Positions 32,698-43,900 of a stretch of DNA of 64,000 bases are shown here, piece after piece. Position 1 is the first letter of the stretch. Every line of letters starts with the position of its first letter. The stretch lies in the NCBI GenBank assembly GCA_026874595.1, contig CM049307.1, positions 49,751,178 to 49,815,177 of the forward strand. Direction: 5' to 3'. The position numbers and the translations under genes were made by a program. The notes beneath the pieces were generated by a model. The model did no database searches. It was not told where the DNA came from and saw only the letters and a program-made list of their open reading frames with translations. Origin of the DNA: Sipunculus nudus (taxonomy: Eukaryota; Annelida; Sipuncula; Golfingiida; Sipunculidae).

Positions 32698-35600
32698 TAG
32701 AGGGATGACACATACATATACATGTATATGTATCCTTTTTAGCATCTTTATGACACATTTCAAATATATAAGTATCTGTATGACACATTTCAAATATATT
32801 TTGAATTAAGAATAAGAATTTGGAGAATGAGTTTTTGCTTACAGAATATGTTAATCCTAAACCAGGATAAGATATAATATTACATAGTAAACTGGTAAAA
32901 TGGTACAAGAGCCTATAACTCTATTTATTAATATATTTCATTCGCAATATATAAACATTATTCTCTGAATATTGGGGGCAGGGGGATTACATTGATCGCC
33001 CCCCCCCTTGCCAAAAAGTTGGGGGCGGGGGTATATACCCCTGTCCCCCCTTGGCAGCCGCTAAATGCAACTAATGTATGACCGTATCGCATAAGTGTAT
33101 TAGACAGAGCAAATGTTCCGCACGTAAACTATACGTACGTCTATCGAGGTATGGAAAGCGTTTTATTCCACATATTGTTTATATAACCATAATTTATAAC
33201 GGCCTGGCACAGCTAAGAGGGATGCGTTTATTGGATATCGCGCTTTCGTCCCAGCTTTTCTTCTAGTCATTTTTTTTTTATTATTTTGTTAACAACACCT
33301 CGTTTTCTGATCAGGATAATTTAAAACAAATATGTGGTCATTTCAATTAATGGGTGCTAAAATTAGCCACAGAGTTTTACCATTATTCTCTCCGCGTACA
33401 TATATATAAGTGCGCCGCATTGTTCGCAGTCTTCAGTATACGCGGATCTGCCAGTTGCCAAAGTTACTAAACCTTTAATAATTCATGCCGGGGTCAGTAG
33501 CTCGATGAATAATCTAGTAAGCATATCTAGGCTCGTAAACCAGTGTTGGTGACGAGTACTTGCAACAGTATTTAACATTTATTACAGTTAACTACATTAA
33601 CATGATAAGACTACATTGGATTAAACAAGCCGAGCAAAACTATTATGCTATATCCACTAACTAATACAGGTCTCTGTCAGCAGAAACACCTCTAGGTATC
33701 GGTAAATGAAATTATCACCAAAATTTTAAATCCAAATAGTTAATTCACGCTGCGCCTGTTGCGTTTCACCCTACGAATGAGTCTAAAACTTCATTAATAT
33801 ATAACATGTTACATATAAATCGGCTTGCCGTTTGGACATCCCCACATATTAGTGTGCACCGAAAAGAAAATAAAAAGTTACTATTTACTTCCTTGAACCT
33901 CCGTCCTTAGAGATAAATCTGATTGGATTTAAACTTGTAAGCTAAACTTGAAATGTAATAATTGTAAAATGGCATGACACAGTCAGGTTTATTTTTTTTT
34001 TTGTTTGATTATCATGTTTTTCTCCTTCTTATCTCGTAGTGACAATATATGCCATATGTTGATTATTATTGCTGTATTGTACACTGTCTAACATGGAACT
34101 CTTCGACGGTCTTCCGTCCATTCAAATGGGCTCCGGGGATGCGCAGTGCATTCATTCATATTAAGAAATTTCTAATTAAGTAAAGTGAAATGGTATTAGT
34201 TTTCTATGATGTTTATATTTGACAATTCTGGAGTCTTGCACTGTCTAGTTTAACTTAGGTAAAGGATCCAAATGACATTATGATCGCATACATACGTGTT
34301 TTAAAGTATTGTCTTCAGGTTATGGTAGCACTATAAAATAAATCAATAGTATATTAAAAGCAAATTTATGGTGATATCAAAGTAGCGTTATAGAGGACTG
34401 GTTGTCAGATCCTTACATTATTGGCGTAGATAAATCCGGCCCATGACTGTAAACTCATAACACAGACTTGGAGGCAATAGTCACACAAGCTGCCAAGCTG
34501 TTTCCAGGTTATCCTGAATGAGGCTGTTCCATTATGGTGCTAATTACATATTGATATTTCCAAAGATCGGATAAGAGTAATTTTTCTTTTATTTTTGTTA
34601 CGTTTGTACATTTGACTTACTTCCATGAAGGAATTTCTTCACTGTGGCAAAATAACATTACTTAGTTTTACTGCTTGTGGTCGAATCAAACGTTAGAAAT
34701 CTTTTTATCTTTCTTTCTTGCAATCATTTCTGTATCAGTGAGAATAAACATTTCCTTTGTCGCAGGGTAAATATAAATGACGCAGTTTTCTCGTTAATCA
34801 TGACATTATTTTTTACTTTGAGGGCTTTACCGCTTAAGCAGCTACCGAAAAGGAAGTCGTCTCTGTACAGTTCCCTTCCCGTGTCGTTCCTAATTTGATG
34901 AAAGCGGTTTACATTTGATGTATTTTACATCATCCATAGTGGTCCAGGAATTTATATACGGGATTACAGTCTATTAAACCAGTGGTGAACGTAGAATCCA
35001 AAGGGCCTAGACAATGAGGAGGAAAAGGACAAAGCCACCAGTCTTTAAACCAAGAGACCACTGTTAAGTTGCCTCATTCTGGATTACAACCATATTACGT
35101 AAGGTGACGGATTATACCACGTAAGAGGTCTAAATAATTGCAGTGTTGTGTATTACAGCACATGATCCTGGTATCTGACTGACTGCTTGAAAGTGAAGTC
35201 GGCGCTCCAGCATGTCACAGGTCTCCGGAAATCCGGCCCGCAATGCCTCCTTCAGCAACGACAAAGTTTGACAGATTGAGTCGGTATATTCAGTTAGGTA
35301 TTTAAGGCGAAAATAGAAGATACTGATAGAGTTGAAGATCGTTGTGAGAGAGGTGGAGGAAGCCGGAAAACCCGGAGATAATCCTGGTATCTTTAGATAT
35401 TAAATATATAAGGTATACTTAATCTATAAATATTAAATATACCTTGTATACCTTTATAAATTATATATTTGATAAATTAAACAAGCAATCTTTAAAGTGG
35501 TATTTATATATTTGTATGCCAGGTGACGTGATTTAGCAAATTTTAATCAGCTACCAATGTGCGACATTTATTACAACTCGCCCATTTTGATTATTAGGCA

Positions 35601-36199
35601 ACGCCTACATTAAAGACGTTTTATTTCACTGTGAAACAGTAAAACTCTCGGGTTTATGTCTCCTTTGTCGTAGGCTGAGACCAGCTATACGACTTTACCC
35701 CTCCAGATGTAGGCGTTATATCCGTTAGGGACGTTGTTGCGAAATGAATTGTGACCAATAAAACACGTATTTCCCAGACGATTGGTGTTGGCCTAAGGTT
35801 GCTCACAAAGGACATTTTATTCTTCTAGAGCTTTAGAACAGAATTATTCATACTCTAGTCAAGACAAAATAACTGATGAAAAACCCGGTTGGCAAGATAA
35901 CAAGGCTAGGAGATATAAATATATAGCGACTCTTAAAGACTTAAATATGTGCACTGCCCCTGTAAATACCCTGTTTTATCTAGCCAATATATCACTGTTA
36001 TATCAATCACTGTTTCTCCTAAGACAATGTCAGCATTATTAGAAAGACATTCTGTTTCACAGAAAAATAAAAAAAAGTCACAGTGTCAATGAAGAAAAAG
36101 AAATACTTTATCGAATATGAGCTAGATGTCTTGAAATAGACGGTAAAATCTTCATATTTTAAACTGAACCGAAAAAGAGACCATATTGTATAAAAATTA

Positions 36200-37350
36200 A
36201 AGCTTCATGGTTGATAAATGAATGGATACTTTGTACAAATGCAATTACAAATTTTGATGCACAGCGTTTGCGATGGAATGTTTTTGGCTATTAATTGGGC
36301 ATGAAAATGGCGACTCATTGACGTCAATGTTGTAAAATGTTTTTGACATTTTTTTGCACATCAGCAAAGATGATATTCGGATTTTACAATATTATGTCAG
36401 GCAAACCCGTACGTGGCAGCCATTGTAATACCTTATAGACATCCAATAACGCATCGAAACATAAATGGTCCACTTTTTCCACCCAAGATATTTACACTTA
36501 TACTCTTGTGCATGGCTGCAGTCATTGATACACGCAAGCAATTCAACTTCACAGTAATTTGTTTCCTTAGTAATTCATGCAAAGGTTGGATAAATCTTGA
36601 ATAATCTAGCAGTAAGTGTGTCTTCGCTAGTACATTTATGTTGCTCCCAGAACGCATGGAACATTCAGCATTATTGTCACATCTCTTATCCTTTTACGAC
36701 AAGATAAAATAATAGAACGTCCCTGCCATGATAAGCATCATGTGTATATTACTATGTTTATTTGAGTTATTGAAAGACATTGGTAAATCTATGTGATCAT
36801 AATTAACCTTGTACAATTTAAAATACGATTGAGATCGTCATTTCTTTAAGCCTTTTCCTCGAGTTTAATTAAACACATGCACTAAAAAACGCCAACTCTT
36901 TGTAAACATTCAACGCGTACTTAAGAATATTGCACTTGAATAAAATGTCTTAAATGCAAATCATAATATATGCACGTAAAGTGTCGCGTTGCATTTTTTT
37001 ATTTGTTGTAACAAAGTCCTTGGTTTCTAGAATACATATACTTTTTAAAGTGGAGAAATCTGCATATTTTGCAATAAAAATGACACAAACGATCCAGTAT
37101 CAGCATTCACGAACGACACTGAAGTACAAATGGACTAAATACCTTGCGGACACAATACCAAATTAAGGAAAACAATAACCTAGCTGAATTCGTATTGACG
37201 ACAGGATTCTTTAAAATAGATACCGGTACCTTTATTTAGCCACTAGCTTATTTAACATAAACAAAAACATAAACATAAACTTAAAATTCCTCGTGATATG
37301 AAAGTCATTTACAATTATATACTGTTCGAACTTCCAAAGCCCATTTATCT
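36200..37350. other. Stretch without recognised features
   Basis: AT-rich. Contains a small run of AACATAAACATAAACAT near 37255. The 63- and 74-codon frames near 36430 overlap on opposite strands and have no support. Confidence 0.35.
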
Positions 37351-40170
37351 TTTTAGCTCAGCTGACTGAAAGTCATCTGAGCTATAGTGATCACTCCTTG
37401 TCCGTCGTCCGTCTGTCCGTCTGTCCGTCCGTTAACCAGGCACAAATCGTAACCGCTGAACCTAGAACCTTGTAACTTGGGATTCTGAGAGGTCCATGAA
37501 AAATCTCCTTGGAAACCAGAAATTAGGTCTCTGTTACCCATATCCTTCGAGCTATGGGGCCCCAAAGTACCCCCCAGAAAAGTCAAAAATTTCATACAAA
37601 AACTTCAATATCTCATTAACTACTTGACTGATGGTCATGATTTTTGGCATACGTATTGATCATGTGATGTTCCATCACTTCCTGCAGACTGGTGGCGCCA
37701 CCTGAATTTTTCGATTTTTTACGAATTTAAAAATGTGAACAGCTGTTAACAGGGCACAAATCATAAAGACTGGACCTAGAATCTTCATTCTTGACACACT
37801 GAGAGGTCCATAAAAAGTCTGCATGGATACCTGAAATAAGGTCTCTGTTTCCCATATCCTTTGAGCTATGGGGGGCTCCCAATAACTCCCCAGAATAATG
37901 GAAAATTTGATAAAAACAAACTGCAACATCTCAATAACTACAACACTGATGGTCATGATTTTTGGCATACATATTGATCAAGAGGTGTTTCATCAGTACC
38001 TGCAGACTGGGTGCGCCACCTCTATTTTTTTTCAAATTTTTACGATTTTTTTTCTCTTTTTTTGATACCTTTAAAGATGTGGTTAACTGTCAACAGGGTA
38101 CAAATCGCAACAACTGGACCTAGAATCTTCATTCTTGTCATGCAAGAAGGCCCATGAAAAGTGCCCGTGGAAACTTAAAATTAGGTCTCTGTTACCCATA
38201 TCCTTCAAGCTATAGGACTCCGAAGTATCCCTCAGAATATGGACAATTTGAAACAAAAAAAGCTGAAGTATCTGAACAACTAATGGGCAGATCACCATAA
38301 TTCTTTGCATGGATATTGATGTTTGTAAGTGTTTTTATTAGTTTCTGCAGACTGGTGGAGCCACCTGTATTTTTGTACCCGCCAAAACGAAGTTTTTGTG
38401 GATACTATGTTTTTGACCGGGTTCCTCCGCCGTTGCCGCGTTCGTTTCCAGAGAGCTCCTCTGGGACTTGATTTTATCAGCTTTCCAAGCTCATATCTCG
38501 GGAACCGTTTGACTGATCAGGAAATAAAATTTATACTAATGTAGCCCTTGCATAGCTCTATAACATACACAAAACATGGTGGCGCCACCTGTAACCATGT
38601 TTGCACAGTGTCCATCTGTTCATCTGCCTTTGGTTAAAATCACTCATATCTCTGCAGTGAATTGACTAATTCACCTGAAATTCGGCATGCGTATACATCC
38701 TGGATAGCTTTCTTGATTTTATGACAGGTGGCGCCACCTACATTCTCATTCACGCTGATGACATCCAAGCTCATATTTCGGGAACCGTTTGACCGATCGG
38801 GCCAAAATTTTGCATCTATATAGATCTAACATAGCTCTTTATCATACGCTAAACTAGTGGCGCCACCTGCAACCATTTTTGCACAGCGTCTGTCTGTTTG
38901 TCTGCCGTGCAATAATGTCACTCATATCTCGGCAGTGGTTTGACATATCTGCCTAAAATTTTGCAGTTTTATACATCCTGGATAGCTTTCTTGATTTTAT
39001 GACAGGTAGCGCCACCTACATTCTAGTTAACGCTGATGACATCCAAGCTCATATCTCGGGAACCGTTTGACCGATCGGGCCAAAATTTTGCATGTGTATA
39101 GATCTAACATAGCTCTTTATCATACACAAAACTGGTGGCACCACCTGCAACCATTTTTGCACAGCGTCTGTCTGTTTGTCTGCCGTGCAATAAAGTCACT
39201 CACATCTTGGCAGTGGTTTGACATATCTGCCAAAAAGTTTGCAGTTTTATACATCCTGGATAGCTTTCTTGATTTTATGACAGGTGGCGCCACCTTTATT
39301 CTAGTTTATGCTGCAGACATCCAAGCTCATATCTCGGGAACCGTATGAACGATTGGGCCAAAATTTTGCATGTGTATAGATCTAACATAGGTCTTAATCA
39401 TACACAAAACTGGAGGGGCCACCTGCAACCATTTTTGCACATTTTGCACAGCGTCTGTCTGTTGGTCTGCCGTGGCCTAAAATCACTCATTTCTCTGTAG
39501 TGGTTTGACATAACTGCCTAAAATTTTGCAGGTTTATACATCCTGGATAGCTTTCTTTATTTTATGACAGGTGGCGCCACCTACATTCTAGTTAACGCTG
39601 CACACATCCAAGCTAATATCTCAGGAACCATTTGACCGATTGGGCCAAAATTGTGCTTGTGTTTAGATCTCACATAGGTCTTTATCATACACAAAACTGC
39701 AACCATTTTTGCACATCGTCTGTCTGTTTGTCTACCGTGGGCTAAAATCACTCATATCCATGTAGTGGTTTGACTTTTCTGCCTAAAATTTTGCATATGT
39801 ATACAACTTGGACAGCTTTCTGGATTTGTGGTAGGTTGCACAACCTACATACACATTTAGGCTGCAGACATCCATGCTAATATGCAACATACCTCACTCT
39901 GTTTCCCCTTGCCACTCAATCCATGCCTCACTTCACTCTGATTTTGGCAGATACACGTAGTCACTTGTCGGCTACCCGTATTCTATTTTTTAAAGTTTAC
40001 ACATTTTTTCTCTATTTTTCAGATATATAAATACAGACTAAATCTTGGCCTGTTGGTTTATCTGTTTGATGCTTCAGTTGAATGGGTATCTACCATTCTG
40101 ATGATAAAATTTCCTTTTGTGAATCTCTTCCCAGTCAGCTGAGCGTCATGACCCATGGGTCACTTGTTGG
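37351..40170 (+). mobile_element. Large inverted-end repeat element with internal tandem arrays
   Basis: The left end is a hairpin: AGCTCAGCTGACT (37355-37367), GAA, AGTCATCTGAGCT (37371-37383), followed by GATCACTCCTTGTCC and a GTCCGTCTGTCCGTC tract. The right end, GTCAGCTGAGC at 40134-40144, is the complement of the left arm and is followed by GACCCATGGGTCACTTGTTGG. I recognise this start and end as those of a repeat class frequent in bivalve genomes. Internally there are three units of about 310-350 bp (CACAAATCGTAACC-like, from 37440, 37752 and 38100), then dimeric units of about 278 bp to 39930. No transposase or reverse transcriptase frame is visible. Confidence 0.7.
38477..39930 (+). 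repeat. Higher-order tandem repeat, about 278-bp dimers
   Basis: Five to six head-to-tail units start with ATCCAAGCTCATATCTCGGG at about 38477, 38761, 39039, 39317, 39604 and 39867. Each unit has two related halves. One reads CATATCTCGGGAACCGTTTGACCGAT, the other CATATCTCGGCAGTGGTTTGACATAT; both continue ...AAAATTTTGCA. Each half contains a copy or variant of the palindrome GGTGGCGCCACC. Later units are more diverged and the last is incomplete. Confidence 0.9.
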
Positions 40171-40299
40171 TTGTAGTGATCAGAAGAATTTTATTTATAT
40201 ATTTCTATATTATTTGACGTCATGCAGAGAAAATTTGCTGAGGTTCAGAAGGCTCCTTTATATAACAATACTCAATATTTCTCCGTAAACACCATCAGT

Positions 40300-41380
40300 T
40301 AACAAATACTGAACTTTCTAAAGTATACAGACCTTTGTGAATAAAAAAAAAATAATGACCGTACGCTTGTAAGGAGTACCTTCATTTTATAGTCGATTTT
40401 CAAAATCAATGTTATCATGGAATAACACATTATACAAACTATAAATCTTTATGATCAATTTAGAAAACAGTGGCCTGAACATCATGAATCCATCTATATT
40501 CTGTGGTACTGTATAGGCTGCTTTTAAGACATTGACTGGAATGCACTAAATTCCTTGGCTACATATAACGCATATATTTATTTCCTCAATATACATTTAT
40601 TGCAGATTGCATTTATTACAGACACGTTTTGCATTTTTTTATCCTAGCAACAAGGTTAACTTAGCGACCCGCTTCACTGTTAGACGCCCCTACCCTCACA
40701 ATCGAAACATCTACTGGAATGCATTGGCAACGCAAATAAAAAGGATGTTTTAATGTCATTGTAAAGTACCATATCACCCCTGTTTAAGGTTAATCCGTCG
40801 CAAGTTGAATCTAACAATAGATAATTATCCCTCCGTAGATTGGCGTTATATTAGGGTTTGACTTTTACGGCCATTTGTGACATTGACCCTAAGTAAAAAC
40901 ATTGAATATAACACAAAATTACAAGACTATTGGTTTTGTCCAAATATTGTCATAAAATCTCTCTATTTCTCTGAAGCTGTTGGGGAAACAATGGAAAGGC
41001 CTCACTCATCACTTGCGAAGACAATGATAGTAGATGTCAAATTAATCTATCACGCACAAATACGTACAATACCAAACAACAAAAAGTTAGTTTCGCCACG
41101 ATCAACTCTTTACGGCAACTATGTCAAGAACGCTTGATGATTAATAAACAATTGATAATAAATAGCGCTTGAAGAAAAGTAAACAATCCTAATGATTCAT
41201 TAGGTCTTTGTCGCGAAGAAAACTGATATCTGTTTGAAGGGTTAACATAAATTTTAATCCTTAATTCTTTGTTGATGTCATAAAATGGATGTTGATGTCT
41301 GCTCTTGTTGATGTTTTATATAATTCATTATATAGCCCTCGGGTTCATACAAAAACGCAGCCGATTACCCGCACGCTTAT
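40300..41380. other. Stretch without recognised genes
   Basis: AT-rich. CCTCCGTAGATTGGCGTTATA near 40830 resembles CCTCCAGATGTAGGCGTTATA near 35700 and GCCTCGTAGATAAGCTTTATA near 42560, suggesting small pieces of the array 2 family. No gene seen. Confidence 0.4.
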
Positions 41381-41384
41381 TTGC

Positions 41385-41440
<56 letters not shown>
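41385..41440. repeat. (ATT)n microsatellite
   Basis: About 18 uninterrupted ATT repeats, followed by a short TA run. The minus-strand frame across it codes for poly-asparagine and is an artefact. Confidence 0.97.
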
Positions 41441-41448
<8 letters not shown>

Positions 41449-42539
41449 TAGTTGTATAGCCGAGTCGAGCCTGTAGTCGAAGTGTAATAGAAAGCCACAA
41501 GCTTGTATCATAAGCTTTCAGACTCGGACTGGAGGCGAAAACAAGCCATGGAAACTTAAGTGAAAGCGGCCCTAATTTTGTGTCTTCAGCCCCCAGCATT
41601 TATAATTAGTTTATACCTTCGGTCCACAGGTATCAAGATATTTTGAATTAATGGAACACGTGTGCACTTTAAGATCATTACTTCTAAATTAAATTCTAAA
41701 ATCACAAAATGTTTATATTATGGTGTGTGCATTTGATATGTTTTTTTTTCTTTGACCTTACGTGACCAGGGTCCATACATATCTACTGTTAAATTTAGCC
41801 TAAGAGGGTAAATTAATAATACACATTTGGCAAAATCAGTGGCTGTAATGACCACTACTGTGTCAGGAGCAATCCGAATGATCCTGTTCCAATATGGATC
41901 ATATCGCAAGTTGGCAATCCGCTATAGGACATCAATAGCGTCATTAATCTGGACTTTTGCCATTGATAGCAATAATGCGTTATTCTGTGTCATTCATCTA
42001 TTTTACAATGAAAGCATATCTGCATGTCAAAGGAACCCCAACGAGGTTTTCTTCAATCTCAGTATTATCGTCCTTTCATTCGGGTTTTATCGCTTTCTCG
42101 GCTGCCCTACACAGTAAAATGCTTAAGACTTCAGTTGTGCCATGTTCTTACGTTTCTCTTCTTAAAATTTAAGGGACAGTTTTATACAGCCCTGCTACCT
42201 TGACCTTTAAATGTATTGTCATTTGTAACATATTTATATCATCTTCGCATTTTAAATTATTATATGTTATAGGGTTGAATGAAGACTAATTATAACAGTA
42301 TATCAGGCAGATATATAACTGCTGCGAAAAACGGTAACTTGAACTTCATGAGCCAATCCCGATTCCCGCTTTGACAAAGATATAATACTTATATACAACC
42401 TGCCAACACGTTCTGCTGAGGTCCAGTGTTACACCCGTACTATACTCAGAACGAAACGCCCACTTCAACTGAACCTTTTTTTTTATATAGAAAAGCAAAC
42501 CATCTCGGTCCTGTTTATAGGTTCTTTGTCATTAGGCTG

Positions 42540-43459
42540 CATCTAAGAATAGTATAATGCCTCGTAGATAAGCTTTATATTTGATTTTGACTTTTATGGT
42601 TATTTGTTCCGTGGTGTTAAAGTTGCTTACGACCAATAAAACTCATGTTTAGCAGGTGATTCGTGTTGTTCCAAGGCCGGTAAAAAAATCATGACTTCTC
42701 TGGTACTATTGTGGTAACTGCATAACTAGCTTAATCAAAATCTAAGCAAAATAATGCTTTGATGCTGGCTATCTAAATATGGCTTAACGATGTGATCTTA
42801 ACCTAGCCAACAATAATATAATGCCATAGATATGTATTATCAGGATACGATCGTTAGGATGCAACAGGACAGAAAAGAAATAACAAGGAACGAATAGTCA
42901 TTTTACAAAAGTCTTCGTCTAAAAAAAGACACGTTGATATTAGACACGTTAGAATTCATTTCATCATTACATTATATTTGCAGATTTTGAAATGATAAAT
43001 GGGATAATAATGACAATCTATTTGAACAACTGACAGATGAGGCCTTATTGTTACTGGTATAAGTTATTTGATTATAAACGGTCAGGATTACTTTTTGGTG
43101 AATGTTTGACTCTCTCGCTCTCAGATATGGAGAGAAAGAGAGTAAAATTATTACACTTCGAAACATTTTTTTTTTCAAGAGAAGGGCAGGGCTTGTTATG
43201 TCTTATTACATGCAAATATAATTTCCCAGGGGATTCTTAGATGTCACCGGTAGAGCTAAGTATTATATCTTACCACAAGAGTTTTAAACCGGTAACTCTG
43301 TATTTTGTCCAGAGTTGTTAGACAGCACTATACCTTCCATAATACAAAGAATATGTATCTAAGAGATATCATCATTTTTTTTAAACGGCTTTATTAAGAG
43401 AACCGTCGGCTGCTCGTTGTATGCGGCTGATCGGCAGAGACCCAGTTTGTCTCTCTCTC

Positions 43460-43504
<45 letters not shown>

Positions 43505-43900
43505 CTGCCTACGCAAACTACAAATGGGTGCGTTACAAAATAGGCCGTGGGCTTTGGTCTTACTTCTTGTGGTATGGCGTTGGTTGTATTACTCAACCAT
43601 GAGTAGATAATCTGTGCTTTATTCAATATGAAAGTTTCTACTGTTTTAGTTAATCCTTTGAGACTGGCTTAAGTCGTCTTGGAAAAAATATAACCAAGAG
43701 AAATAAGACTGTACATGTAACGTAGACGCATTAATAACATAAATGTCACCTCTAATGTTGGGAGGCAAGATTTTCTTTGGAGTTGTTTCCATATTTTTTC
43801 GTAAATATTTTATCATAAATCCTTTTCTGAATGTCATTTTCAAATACAAATATTGACAAAACAGATTTTTTCGGCCATGGGACATCCTACCGAAGACCCA
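42540..43900 (+). repeat. Array 2, partial duplication copy beta
   Basis: The part 42560-42700 matches alpha 35690-35800 (GACCAATAAAACTCATG, GTGTTG..CCAAGGC). The part 42990-43370 matches gamma 48220-48610 (TCAAGAGAAGGG, GGGGATTCTTAGATGTCACC, ACCACAAGAGTTT). From 43440 it matches 51540-51900 and 59160-59450 (a CT run or its remains, then CAAATGGGTGCG, GAGACGCATTAATAAC-like, AAATGTCACCTCTAATG). Beta is therefore the right part of a unit whose left part was replaced or deleted. Confidence 0.65.
43449..43502. repeat. (CT)n microsatellite
   Basis: CT run with one CG interruption. A homologous run lies at 51539-51590. The third copy near 59160 has only TTTCTCTCTT, so run length differs strongly between copies. 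Confidence 0.95.

Larger units (their letters stand above)
31400..36200 (+). repeat. Array 2, large duplication copy alpha
   Basis: This segment aligns collinearly with 44020-48130. Anchors are GGTTTCTCCTCTTATC (31423 against about 44030), the poly-G tract (31774 against 44307), GGAACAGTGGTCGACTCTAT (32072 against about 44663), TTAATAATTCATGCC (33476 against about 45752), GACGTTGTTGCGAAATG (35730 against 47673) and GTGCACTGCCCCTG (35949 against about 47919). The offset falls from about 12.6 to 12.0 kb, so alpha holds about 0.6 kb of extra sequence, part of it at 32640-33060. Frames are not conserved between copies. Confidence 0.8.

Noticed and set aside
33405-33440. Promoter with a TATATATAAG box in copy alpha
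   Set aside because: The homologous gamma sequence near 45680 does not keep the box, and no gene follows.
38477-39930. CRISPR array
   Set aside because: Units are about 278 bp with diverged sequence throughout and no short constant repeat with unique spacers. The context is eukaryotic.
43381-43626. Frames with Arg-Glu or Leu-Ser repeats
   Set aside because: Translation of the (CT)n or (GA)n run on either strand; the same holds at 51448-51723.
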